This document shows, in pieces, positions 44,204 through 54,550 of a stretch of 64,000 bases of DNA. The position numbers and the translations under genes were made by a program. The DNA comes from Ilyonectria destructans (lineage: Eukaryota > Ascomycota > Sordariomycetes > Hypocreales > Nectriaceae): contig JAHEWK010000001.1 in assembly GCA_020740775.1 (NCBI GenBank), positions 6,820,001-6,884,000 of the forward strand. Reading direction: 5' to 3'. Within the stretch, counting starts at the first letter, position 1. Every line of letters starts with the position of its first letter. Under the pieces are notes generated by a model. That model searched no databases, was not told the DNA's origin, and saw nothing but the letters and a program-made list of their open reading frames with translations.

Positions 44204-45570
44204 GGTGGGAATGGATGGAAAAGGTAAACCTCAATGTGCAGGCACAGTGCTGGATTGGGAGCCGAATTACGATGATGGGCTTGGCTTTTAAATCATATCG
44301 ACGTGTCTGCCAAGGCCTCAACCTGAGCCACGTCTCAGTTGTGGTGTGTGGCTTTCAATTTAAGATCAGCCGGTGACATCTCGATGGCGGAATGTGTTGT
44401 TTTTCAGATCGTCATTCGCTACAGCAAGACACGAGAAAACGCCCCAAGCTACTAGGTCGGTTGTGCGGCACGTAGCGGCATTGGTTTGAATGCCGATCCC
44501 TAGACTTGCTCTAGATCAAATATGTTTAGCGCTGACGTGAAAGTAAAGGTTGAGCTGGTTTGTCTCATTCCGTGCAGACGCGCTGTCACCACTGTTGGGC
44601 CACCTGTTGGGCGAGAGTAGGGCCGTTGCATCGGGCGATGTCCCAATGTTTATACAGGGAAGATATATCTTGCTGTATGTTTTTTAACGAAAATAATCAG
44701 GCCCTCTAATAACTTTTTACTTCGTAAAGGAGCCTGGTGATCACGGAGGGGTGAGTTCCCGAGCTTAGTGGCAGACGGCTGGGTCGTCTAGTCTGAACCT
44801 AATAGCCCAAAAAGAAATTAAAGAGGGGGAGACCAAATGAAATCACGAAAGAGGTGTTTGGAAGCGCATGCGATTTCTTGTTTAGGAATTTGAGGGCGCT
44901 TGATTATCGAGAATGGCTTAAAGCCACCCGGCGGTGCTCCAGATTGCAAGATTCCGCAATGCGCCTCCGTTGTTGAGAAATCGAGACGAAGTATCGGGAG
45001 GTATGGTGTCTGACAATGCAGTCGCAATGCAGTCACAATACAGTCACAATGCAGTCAGATAATAAATACAGTCAGATAATGTGTGGACAACGCACTAATG
45101 GGATGTTTAATCTTCCCGACAGTATGGTAGTATGGGGTAAGATCTGACACATGGCTGACCAAACGAGTTAATTAATATTATAGGATGGAGTACGGACTAA
45201 CTTAGATCCAGCATCAGATGTTCGAAGTTGGGATGTATTCGTTTGTATCAAACGCCTGGGGACCAAGTAAAAGTGGCTGGTTGAAAGACACCCTGCAAAT
45301 GATGGAAGCTATGGCTTGTCACGGATGAACATGCGTTGGACTGAACCAGCAAGTAGCTTTAGGGATAACGACAGTTGATGATCTTCTCTACCTTGCCCTT
45401 CTGTTGAGACGACGGAGCTTCCATCTACCAAGCAACGAATACCTAGGCGTTGACAGCCTAGGCCACCAATCAAGATACACAAACTAGCCAGGGTCCCTGA
45501 TGTCCACCGCCACACCACTCACAATCTAAAGGCACTTGACCCCCTCCTCCACTCCCGTTAGGGGTTGTAA
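44204..45570. other. intergenic with a short 11-bp tandem array
   Basis: 1.37 kb without a supported gene. At 45014-45057 four copies of CAATGCAGTCA-type 11-mers stand in tandem, followed by two ACAGTCAGATAAT repeats up to about 45080. The left 300 bp are the promoter of the FAD oxidoreductase gene. Confidence 0.5.
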
Positions 45571-46331
45571 TTAGTCGGTTTCGACCTTCTCCAGCTCTCC
45601 AGTCTTGATGTCAAAAAGAAAACCGTGGCAGCCTTTCTTGAGCTCCTCTCTAATGAACGGGCTGGCCCGAATCCACTCAAGATCACCCTTCACGCTTTGT
45701 TTCATACTATTCGTTGTACTGTCAGTTTTGCACCGAGACGTAGCAATGCCTCTTGGGGGTTTCTTACTCAGTGTTTGAGCCAAAGTCCATCTTTTCGATG
45801 TCAGTCCAGTGTTCCTGACCCACGTGCGCCTTCAAGCCAGCGCGGACCTTCTCGTCAGTGACATGTGTCGTGCCACAGTCAGTGTGATGAATGATGGCGA
45901 TTTCTTCCAGCTTAAACAGGGTGTCTAAGATGTTGATATCTCGGAGAGCAAGTCGAATGTTTCCGCCAGCATTGCGATGGACACCAACTTCTGCATGGGA
46001 GGTCAGCTTGCGACATTCCTCTCTGGTGATGTTCTCTACTAACCTCCTGGGCTAAGGCCGAAGAATGCCTCGGGGACGCAGCGAGGATCGACGCAAGTCA
46101 CTAGAACGCAGACGCAGGTTAGAACCAGGAGCGAGACGCGGCGGGGAGAAATTCAAGTGGACATACCGATGAGGGTCCGGGGAGGAGGGGCTCCAGCTTC
46201 GCGTAGCTCTGTCAGATATGGGAGGGGAGTATGAGTGATAGCCCTATACCTGGGTTAGCAAAGTCAATGGGAGTTCAATCGGAATGATAGACAGACTTGT
46301 TTCGGGCCAGAAGAGTCTCAATGTTTGCCAT
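45571..46331 (-). CDS. beta-class carbonic anhydrase
   Basis: Five exons, 46331-46297, 46249-46167, 46100-46044, 45990-45768 and 45706-45571, give 177 residues. All junctions are GT-AG and phase-consistent. The zinc ligands and dyad of beta carbonic anhydrases are present: Cys-x-Asp-x-Arg in TCVDPRC, then His and Cys in IHHTDCGTTH. EVGVHRNAGGNIRLALRDI is the conserved segment between them. It is one of the short fungal beta-CAs (typically about 170-180 residues) and interconverts CO2 and bicarbonate, probably in the cytosol. Five introns in 534 coding bases is dense. Confidence 0.9.
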
Positions 46332-47017
46332 GATGTCTGATTTGGTAAAGGTGATGGGCGATGATAATTGATGAAGATGATTGGTGAAGCTGATTGGTGA
46401 TGATAATTGATGAAGATGATTGGTGAAGCTGAGTAGGTAAAGCTGAACTTGATGTGTTGCTGTGGACTGTTAAAATATTTGACAGTTGGTGCTCTCAAGA
46501 CCTTTATAGCCATTTGACTTGTTGCTTGGAGAGTCCCAACATGACATCGACCTGACGCATCAATCGTGGCGATAGATTCGCCGACTGCGACTGTGGCTTG
46601 AAGGCTTCCAGGGTACTGATGTCCCAATTAGGAAACACAATTCCTCACGAGAGCGCCAGGGAACACGCCCGATGGCGCGTTTAGATTAAGGCTGCATATG
46701 TGGATTATTCATCAACCCATGAGCAGGACTCGGCTTAATTATTTTGCCGCGGCTGAGCTGCATACGACGTCAGTCATGGTAATTCAAGCTGATTGTGATA
46801 TCCGCTATTCCGCTTTAGGTATATGGTACCCTGGATCTCCTCAGAAACGTCGGTTACTAATCACGGCGAACCAGCCGAAAAGGGCTGCCAGTACCCTGGA
46901 TCTTGACCCCACTGGCGATAGTTTCCAGATGCCCGATTTACATCATAATCAACTGCACTCCACTACAGGCTACAGGCTGGCACGCGCCGGGGAGAATTCT
47001 GCAGCTGCTTTGAGGAG
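46332..47017. promoter_or_regulatory. divergent promoter region, carbonic anhydrase and regulator genes
   Basis: A 686-bp gap; apart from the direct repeat listed separately, no element was recognised. Confidence 0.4.
46361..46432. repeat. direct repeat, two identical 33-bp copies 39 bp apart
   Basis: The sequence beginning ATGATAATTGATGAAGATGA at 46361-46393 recurs without change at 46400-46432. It lies immediately upstream of the carbonic anhydrase start and could affect its promoter or 5' leader. Confidence 0.9.
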
Positions 47018-48756
47018 ATGGCCTTCTCCTTTGTCAACTACGATGGCCCGACGCTCTCTCAGGATCCGAATGTGCGCAAGCTGATTCGACGACAAGCCAT
47101 GAGAGATGCGGGGGTGGACCGGAGAATACGGGGCGGCTACGGACAGCACAATCTTAGGCAGTATCCAGTATCATCGGAAAGCGGCACTGATGATGCGGGT
47201 TTGTCATTCCTCGGAGAGACTCTGCCAGATGACTCGGTGCATCGTCGCAATCAGCCGTCCTCAGACAATGTGGCATCGGACCGAGGGACAAGAGCCCTGC
47301 AGAGAGCGTCACAAAGATCCACCGTCTCTCGACATCGCACACACGCCTTACCATTCTCAATCCCATATCTTAACTCCGCTAGCACTGAGAAGTTCGCTCT
47401 GTTGCTGAATCTCACACCGCTGACAGGGCTGCGACTCGGCATCGCCAAGTTTTCATACCTCAAGTCGGAGGCAGTCTACTCTGGCAATCTCCCCTCCGCG
47501 TCGAACTTGGCAAGTCGCAAACTGGCACATTTTATCATGAGCCGATATGAAGAAGTGCCAACACTGAGATATGCCACCGACTGTGTCATTGCAAAGCTCC
47601 ACCAGATATTGCAGCCCCCAGACGACCCGCGGCTTGATGGGAATGAGAGAGTCTTGCTGTACTACACCAGGGCGTTGAGGGCCGTTCAGACGGCCCTGGA
47701 TGACGAGACACAAAGAATGACTGCGGAGACGTTGTGTGCCACAGAATTATTGGGCATTTTCGAGGTACGTACCTGCCTTTAGTGGTACTCTGAACTGCTA
47801 AAATTGTAGCAACTAATCCGTTCTGAATTTAGTTGCTGAATGAAAACACGAAATCCCACTCCTGGATACAACATGCCGGCGGAGCTGCCCAACTTATACA
47901 AATTCGAGGCGCCCATAGCTTCCGGACCGAGTTTGAAATGGCACTCTTCATGGCTCATATTGGGCCAACAGTAAGCGTCACCAAAATCCCCTCTACATCT
48001 TCGTCGGGAGCTAATCGTCTCTCGTCCCAGGTAATGGACGCCTTTCTGAGCAACAAGTCATGCTTCCTGGGAGACGAAGGATGGGATCGAGTCATGCGAT
48101 CTGTGATTTATAACGATGACTCATCAGTCAAACAGAAGGGTCTTATCCTCGCGCTGTGGAGCCATCTCGTCAACGCACCAAAGAAGTTCAAGGACGTAAC
48201 AGACGCCATCTCCTCGCCTACTCCACCTCCTCAGGATGTGATCGACGGAATTATAACGCACATACTAGAAGACCGAGAGAGTCTGCTCTTCTGGCTAGAA
48301 ATTGAACGCACGCTTCCAGACTTGGTGGATGGAGACCTTGAGAGGGACAAATATGGCATCATATTCCCGCGCCTTACGCTCGAGAAGGGCATAGCCAGCC
48401 CTAAGCACGTTGCTCAGCTTGCACTACGGGGAACATATGTTTTGTGCCGGATCCTCAAGTCGCGGCTCTTGGTCGCCCTAGCGCCCCATCGGTTTCGTTC
48501 TTTAGAGATTGAATGTCAACACCTGGCAGCTAGGATCACGACATTAGGGCAATCCATGGTCGAGAACAACGACAATGGGCTCCTTGAGACCTACTTCGTT
48601 TCACAAAGTACTTGGATTGCTAAAGGTGTAGTGGAAACGAAAGACATATGGAGCCAGGGACTTCAAGATAGCAGAGACGGCATGATTGAGAAGTGGAAAT
48701 TTGAGGCTTGGTGTAAGGCTATCGGAAGAAAGTCTGCCAAGAGTGAACATGTGTGA
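47018..48756 (+). CDS. Fungal_trans_2-type regulator without zinc cluster
   Basis: Exons 47018-47764, 47833-47970 and 48031-48756 give 536 residues. The second intron (47971-48030) is exactly 60 nt without a stop, so it could be read through, but removing it joins HIGPT to VMDAFLSNKSCFL, as in homologous regulators. The N-terminus FVNYDGPTLSQDPNVRKLIRRQAMRD resembles the basic start of fungal 'transcription factor' proteins (DUF3468/Fungal_trans_2) that lack a Zn2Cys6 motif; none is present. The remainder is alpha-helical with segments such as LLNENTKSHSWIQHAGGAAQLIQIRG, a family hallmark. Its targets are unknown. Confidence 0.75.
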
Positions 48757-49092
48757 GGGAGGGGAAGAGTCAGTGCTCGGCTTCTTGAGCCAACTACAGT
48801 TTATATATTTATATAGGTTTTAATTTTTTCACGCTGAAAAGCTTGATATTTGGTTATTTTGGTAGTATTGGGTAGGAAATGCTTGAATTGTAGATAAAAC
48901 TGTGTTTTTTGACTTTGTGCCGGCAACTTACTCACCTCGGGGGAGCAGACAGAAGTTATATTAGTATTGGAGTCACACTCACCGAGGGATCGGGGAAGAC
49001 GTTCGGAATATTAAGCCCATGAGCGAGAAGTGAGGTCTATTCTATTTCAGTAATTAGATACAAGTGCAAGCACGTCTTGATACGTCCAACTA
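48757..49092. other. intergenic between convergent genes
   Basis: A 336-bp gap between the regulator gene and the het-C remnant, AT-rich near 48800-48840. Nothing supported. Confidence 0.5.
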
Positions 49093-50644
49093 TCACTTCA
49101 CAAATGACCACACTTTAGAGACCAAGGCAAGCATCCAGCCCAACAGGACACGAAATGCAGCCATCGTCAGCCACGCGGTATACGCAACGGCGCCATAGAT
49201 GCCACTACCGAGGAGTTTCACCGCGGCCGCTGGATCCCTGACGCCCCTCCTCGCAGCGTGCAGCGCCCACTTGGCATCCTTCTCGGCCTCGGCGACGGCC
49301 CAGGTCAGCGGCGACGGCTTCTTGGGCGGCTGCCGGACTTTGGGCCTGGACCCGGGGAACACAGCGACGCCCTTCTTCTTGCCGGCGAGGTCCTTGAGCG
49401 TGAGCGTGTGGTCCTCGTGCGCCCGCGCCCGGACGCTCTCCCGGGTCAGCTTGCCGCGGATCTTGCCCTGCTCCTCCGCCGAGTTGTGCTCCCACCACCC
49501 GCGCACAGCCTCGAACATATACTTCTGTACGGGCGTCTTGCTGCGGCCGGGAAACGCCGGGTGATGTAGGATGGACAGGATCTCGTCGATCGTCTCCTCC
49601 TCGTCTCGAAAGCTGTCGTCATAGCAGCGGATGACCTGCTGCGTCGTCCAGTTGGTCGTGACTGTGGCGACGAGGCCGGCGGGCTGGTTGAGGACGTTGT
49701 TGAAGTGATCCTTGGACAGATCCGAGTGGCTCGGGTCGGACCCGTCGCCGTCTAGGTAGACCTCTGCTGAGGTGGACTTGGCCGCTTCTGCGTCGACTCG
49801 ATCCTTGGCCGCCCTCAGGGCGTTGCGCAGCTGCTGGATGGACGCCTCGATCATCAACGAGAGGTATTTGAACACGAGCTCATCGGCGTACTTTCCCAAC
49901 TGCGTGCTCGACTCTTGGTTCAGCGGTTCCGTGTCTTCCTGCGCGGTGCTCTCCTGGAGCCACTTCTTCAGTCTGTCGTGGAGAAAGAAGATGGGCTCGA
50001 TGGACTGCCAGAGGATATTGGCGTCGACGCTGGTCTCGACGCTCTGGCCTTGCTCCTTGGCTTCTTCCGCCTTCTTGAACAAGACCCCTGCAGCTTCCAG
50101 CTGCTTGAGCAGTGGGTCGTTGATTGTTGTCGAGGCCAACGAGGACAACCCCTGAATGGCGGCCTTGAGGAGTTCGTAAAGCTGGTCGAATGCCATGGCT
50201 CCAATGTTGAGATCCTCGTACGGATTAGCTGAATGCTCTTGACGATGATCAGTATGTACTCACCGTTTCCAAATGCTCAAGCGACCCCTTGCATTGCAGC
50301 ACCGCCATGTCATCCGCCTCACCAAGGAGGCTGTGGAAGATGTCGAGCATCCCAAACGTCCCAGTCACCACGGGCGGCACCATCTTGCCCCTCCATCCCG
50401 GGGTCTTCACCCTGCATGCGGCGCCGACGAACGGAAAGACGTCGTCCTCTCCCAGCTCCCGCAGACAGAGCTCGGTGAAGTTGCTGTGGGCAGAGAAATC
50501 CTCGAGCGTGTGCAGAGCAGCGCCCAGGTGGATGAAGGCTTCTTTTCGGGCGGCCGGGTCATTCTTGCGCCCTTGTCGCCCGAGCCTGATGGATTCGCGC
50601 AGCTGTCTTCGAACGTAATCGGCAGCCGTGTCCCATCCATGGCC
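49093..50644 (-). pseudogene. het-C gene, 3' part only, cut off by a retrotransposon LTR
   Basis: The minus-strand frame enters directly from the LTR boundary at 50644 and reads through 50264, skips a 49-nt intron (50263-50215) and continues to 49093, about 500 residues. The first exon has the HET-C hallmark: ALHTLEDFSAHSNFTELCL, VFPFVGAACRVK, and VTGTFGMLDIFHSLLGEADD. The second part is helical and ends with an amphipathic membrane-like segment (YTAWLTMAAFRVLLGWMLAL). HET-C proteins are about 700-900 residues and start with a secretory N-terminus; that N-terminal portion is absent and is not found on the far side of the element. Het-C genes control heterokaryon incompatibility in Neurospora. 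An ATG at 50196 opens a 367-residue frame, but it probably does not make a functional HET-C protein. Confidence 0.82.
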
Positions 50645-50860
50645 TGTGAAAGGCCTCTAGTGAGTTGATTCAACTAACTAGTCCCTATGCTGTTTACTTT
50701 CAAGATGAAGAAAGGAAAGAATCTAAATACAAACTGGGTGCGTGAAGACGCGTTATATCTTCTTTAATATAGAAGATTCGAGAATCAACTCGATGGCGCT
50801 GTGGAGAAGAATTCGGGCTTGGCGGCAGAGCCGCCAGCCAAGTGGGCCTGACCCGTTACA
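50645..50860 (-). repeat. 3' LTR, 216 bp
   Basis: Identical by eye to 56044-56259. It abuts het-C coding sequence on its outer side and the pol stop codon on its inner side. Confidence 0.95.
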
Positions 50861-50876
50861 TTACCCCCCTCCTCCA
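50861..50876 (-). other. polypurine tract
   Basis: The minus strand reads GGAGGAGGGGGGTAA up to the LTR. The tract is also coding: it gives the terminal Gly run of pol, and the TAA stop touches the LTR. Confidence 0.75.
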
Positions 50877-53800
50877 GAGTTGGCGTGTATCTCACGATGA
50901 TTTTCGAAGTTGACTCTCTTCTTCTTCCGCTTTGTCCATTGTTTCCATGCATCCGTATGCCGTACAGCACTGAGATGCTCCCACGTGGGTCTCGAATAGT
51001 CCACCCACTTCACGAGCACCTTCTTGTGCGTGCCTTCCTTCTTTTCATCGAGGATGCGTTCAACGAGGTACATCTCTTGACCGTCCACCAGCACTGGTGG
51101 GGCGCTCTCGTGATCGACCTGCTGTGATGGTAGCGGGTCGTCAGGGACGGGCCGGAGCAAATCCACATGGAATACTGGGTGTATGCGTCCGGGCACGTCT
51201 AACTTGTAGGCGTGTGGGTTAATCTCCTCGACCACTTGGTATTTTGCATGTAGCCAGTCCAGCTTCTTACAAGGCCGTGACGTCTTGACGTTCTTCAGAT
51301 TAAGGTATACCCAGTCTCCAGGCTTGTAGCGGGGCGAGGCAGTTCTGTGCCTGTTGGCTTGGGCTTGCTGTATCTCTTGGGCCATAGCTATTGCAGCTTG
51401 CGCAAACTCTGTGGCGTCCTGAAGTCTCTGGATGAAGTCTTCTGCCATAACCTCGCCCTCCCTCGCATCTTCTGCTCTTCGATCCTCGACTAGCTGAATT
51501 GGCTCGTTGTGGTAGCCGTGCATGAAGAAGAACGGGCTTAGGCCGGTAGAGGCCGCGTCCCTCTCGTTGATTGTTGCCATGGCTATTGGTAGCAGGTCTA
51601 GCCAATTCTCTTGGAGATAGTTTGTCCATATTCGTAGGATCTTCTCAACCTCTTGGTTCATTCGCTCCGTCGCTCCATCCGTCTGTGGGTGGTACGCCGT
51701 CGATAGCCGCTGCTCGATCTGCAGCAGTTTGCAGAAGTGCTTCCACATGTCGCTGACAAACTGGGGCCCACGGTCACTGGTTATGGCTGTTGGAATACCA
51801 TGGACCGGGTAGTGCCGTTCGAAGAGTCTCTTAGCAACCGCTTCCGAGGAGATATCGCTCATGCCTTCGAGTTCGACGCCTTTGGTAAGCCGGTCTGTGA
51901 CTACCATGCAGTTCGTCGCGCCATCCCGTCCCGATGGTGGGAGGTCCGTAATGAAGTCGATAGTGACCTCGCTCCATATTCGTTGCGGAATGGGTAATGG
52001 CTTCAGGAGCCCTCTCTTCGTGTCTCTCCAAATGGTGTTCCTTCCGCAGACCTCACAGTTACGCACGAATTGGCGTACTTCGCTAGCTGCGCCCGGCCAA
52101 AAGAAGCGTCTCGACAGAATAGAGTACGTAAGGTCTCTCCCCGGGTGCCCGGTAATGTGGGAGTCGTGTGTTGCTTGAATAATCTTCGTGCGCAGCGGCT
52201 CAGAGTTGGGTATCCAGACACGATTCCGGAAGCATAGGAGACCTTTGTCATCCAGTGAGCATTCTGAGATACTCACAACCTTCTCCTTTTGCAACTGTGT
52301 CGGTAAGTTCTTCTCTCCATTCGCTACTAGCTTCGTGAGTTCCTGGTAGAGCTTGTCCTCTCGGCGTGCGGCGTCCCAAAGTTGCTGCAATTCCTGGTCC
52401 TCGAATAGCCTGATATCCTTTTCGAAATCAAACTCCAGGGCGCCCTCAGTGTTGGTGGAAACTGTCGAGATGCGTACCCTTCTAAGATGGTCGTCCTGAA
52501 AGAGCCTCATAATGCGTGCCTTGAGCCGCTCGTCCGAGTAGTCGGCTGGCATATCTTGGTCTCGTCGAGAGAGCGCGTCTGGCAGTCCAGCCTTCTTTCC
52601 GGGTCTCCATTCGAGTGTGAAATGGAACCTGGATAAGAACTCCGACCATCGTACTTGTCTTTCCGTTAATCTTCTCTCCGAATAGAAGTATTTCAGATTC
52701 TGATGGTCCGTGAGGATCCTGAAATTCTTCACAGCTCGCAGCTCTGGTTCCCATTGCTCCAGACACCTTACAATAGCAAGCAGTTCCTTGTCGTGAATAG
52801 CGTAGTTGACCTCTGCTGGCGAGTGTTTCTTCGAGAAATAGGCGACAGGCCGTAATAGTCCGTCTTCGTCGTCTCGCTGGGAGAGGACACCCCCAGTGAC
52901 AAATCCTGAAGAATCTGCCTCCACGATAGTCTCTCTCTCCGGGTGGAAATGAGCTAGAATAGGGGCCGTGATCAACAGGTCCTTAAGCTTCTCAAAGGCT
53001 TCTTCGCATAGGTCGTCCCAACGGAAGGGTACGTCCTTTTTCGTTAGCCGTATCAGCGGCTCTGCTATCTCTGAGAACTCAGGCATGAAAATCCTATAGA
53101 AGTTCGCGAAACCGATAAAGGCTCTAACGGCTTTTACGTTCGTTGGCGTAGTCCATTCCTTGACAGCCTTGACCTTCTCAGGATCGACTCGGATCCCGTT
53201 CTCCGCCTCGATAATGAACCCGAGATATTTCACCGTCTTGACTTCGAATTCGCTCTTGCTGATGTCTAGCTGTAGCCCAGCATCCATTAGGCGTTGGAGG
53301 ACCCTGCCGACTTTGTCGCGGTGGTCTTGAATGCTTCCAGAAGAGAAGATCAACACGTCGTCGATGTATGCTGACACGAAATCGTCTAGGTAGTCTTGGA
53401 GCACGCTGTTGATATACCGTTGAAAGGCTGCGGGTGCACCTGTCAGTCCAAATGGGACTACCAGCCATTCAAAAGATCCGTAGCGTGTTCTGAAGGCCGT
53501 CTTTTCTTCGTCTCCGGGGGCGACCCTGATCTTGTGGAATGCTGCTATAACATCTAGCTTCGTGAACCACTTTGCCTTTGCCACAGTGCGTAGCGTTTCG
53601 TTGAGTAAGGGCAGCGGATAGCGGTCCTTCTTGGTGATGTTGTTCAGTCCTCGGTAATCCACACAAAAGCGAACGCCTCCACCAGGCTTTTTCACCATGA
53701 GAACCGGTGCCGCCGCGGGTGAACTGCTAACTCTGATAAACTCCTTGTCGAGAAGCTCTGTAAGTGTCTTCCGCAGTACCAATAGCTCTTCGCGAGACAT

Positions 53801-54535
53801 GCCATAAAGCGGACCCCAGGGTAGGGGTTTCTCGCGGCCGTGTTCGTCTCGTAGGACTTCGATCTTCAGGTCAACGCCTGGCCTGTGGGGAGGTAACTGG
53901 TTGGCCAGTTGTCGAGAGAAGGCTTGTAACCACTTGTGGTAGTGTGGTGGCAACTTCTCCACTGGGTCGATCTTTGGTTTCGGTCTCAAGGCTTTGTCGA
54001 TGTCCGCCATCGTGACGGCATAAACTCCAACGCCGCCTGTACGTCTGTTGCGGCGCACGTCGCCTAGAAAGGCAGCGGCCATCACCTTCGAGACCTCTAG
54101 TCGAGGGGGCCGATAGCGTTGTCGGTCTTGTACTTGAGCTCCACTGGTTCCGATCTCCAAGTATCCTTCCTTCGCATGAATGTGAACATCTTGATCTTCC
54201 ATCCATCGTTTGCCTAGAATCATATCCCAGTTAAGGTCGTCAATGACGTACATAAATACACGGCGCTGTTGGTGTCCGTCTAGGTCGATCGATAAGTAAG
54301 TGATCTTGTCGATCTTAACCTCCTTGCCGTCTCCTGCTGCATTCTCGAGGATGCGAGGTTGAACAGGTATATGTGGCAGCTGAAGAGATTGGAAGGTCCG
54401 TTTGCTAACCGCGCCGTAGCAGAGGCAACCATAGTCGACGAGGGATGGTACGAAGTCCGTTCCATTCACCCTAACGTCTGCTATGAATGGATCTCCATCC
54501 ATTCTCTTTTTACCGGTTGTCTCCCATTCTCTCAC
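50861..54535 (-). CDS. retrotransposon pol: protease, reverse transcriptase, RNase H, integrase, chromodomain
   Basis: 1,224 residues from the first ATG; the frame itself continues upstream to the gag stop. Order of domains: aspartic protease (LVDYGCLCYG, where retropepsins usually have D-S/T-G), reverse transcriptase (RFCVDYRGLNNITKKDRYPL, and the YIDDVLIF catalytic box), RNase H (IVEADSSGFVTGGVLSQ, HDKELLAIV), integrase with the zinc-binding HHCC region (HDSHITGHPG...CEVCGRN) and the D,D-E core (IDFITDLPPS, SDRGPQFVSDMW, YHPQTDGATERMNQEVEKI), GPY-like region, and a C-terminal chromodomain (VERILDEKKEG...VLVKWVDYSRPTWEHL). Protease-RT-RH-IN order plus chromodomain marks a fungal chromovirus. 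Asp-Tyr-Gly instead of Asp-Ser-Gly in the protease is odd and may impair it. It is in the same reading frame as gag. Confidence 0.95.
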   Translation of the reverse strand: MREWETTGKKRMDGDPFIADVRVNGTDFVPSLVDYGCLCYGAVSKRTFQSLQLPHIPVQPRILENAAGDGKEVKIDKITYLSIDLDGHQQRRVFMYVIDDLNWDMILGKRWMEDQDVHIHAKEGYLEIGTSGAQVQDRQRYRPPRLEVSKVMAAAFLGDVRRNRRTGGVGVYAVTMADIDKALRPKPKIDPVEKLPPHYHKWLQAFSRQLANQLPPHRPGVDLKIEVLRDEHGREKPLPWGPLYGMSREELLVLRKTLTELLDKEFIRVSSSPAAAPVLMVKKPGGGVRFCVDYRGLNNITKKDRYPLPLLNETLRTVAKAKWFTKLDVIAAFHKIRVAPGDEEKTAFRTRYGSFEWLVVPFGLTGAPAAFQRYINSVLQDYLDDFVSAYIDDVLIFSSGSIQDHRDKVGRVLQRLMDAGLQLDISKSEFEVKTVKYLGFIIEAENGIRVDPEKVKAVKEWTTPTNVKAVRAFIGFANFYRIFMPEFSEIAEPLIRLTKKDVPFRWDDLCEEAFEKLKDLLITAPILAHFHPERETIVEADSSGFVTGGVLSQRDDEDGLLRPVAYFSKKHSPAEVNYAIHDKELLAIVRCLEQWEPELRAVKNFRILTDHQNLKYFYSERRLTERQVRWSEFLSRFHFTLEWRPGKKAGLPDALSRRDQDMPADYSDERLKARIMRLFQDDHLRRVRISTVSTNTEGALEFDFEKDIRLFEDQELQQLWDAARREDKLYQELTKLVANGEKNLPTQLQKEKVVSISECSLDDKGLLCFRNRVWIPNSEPLRTKIIQATHDSHITGHPGRDLTYSILSRRFFWPGAASEVRQFVRNCEVCGRNTIWRDTKRGLLKPLPIPQRIWSEVTIDFITDLPPSGRDGATNCMVVTDRLTKGVELEGMSDISSEAVAKRLFERHYPVHGIPTAITSDRGPQFVSDMWKHFCKLLQIEQRLSTAYHPQTDGATERMNQEVEKILRIWTNYLQENWLDLLPIAMATINERDAASTGLSPFFFMHGYHNEPIQLVEDRRAEDAREGEVMAEDFIQRLQDATEFAQAAIAMAQEIQQAQANRHRTASPRYKPGDWVYLNLKNVKTSRPCKKLDWLHAKYQVVEEINPHAYKLDVPGRIHPVFHVDLLRPVPDDPLPSQQVDHESAPPVLVDGQEMYLVERILDEKKEGTHKKVLVKWVDYSRPTWEHLSAVRHTDAWKQWTKRKKKRVNFENHREIHANSGGGG

Positions 54536-54550
54536 AGCCGCCGCGTGTTC

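Noticed and set aside
47971..48030. Treating the 60-nt segment as coding in the Fungal_trans_2 regulator
   Set aside because: It is stop-free and in frame, but has GTAAGC and CAG ends, and removing it restores a continuous family-like segment. It is kept as an intron, though readthrough is possible.
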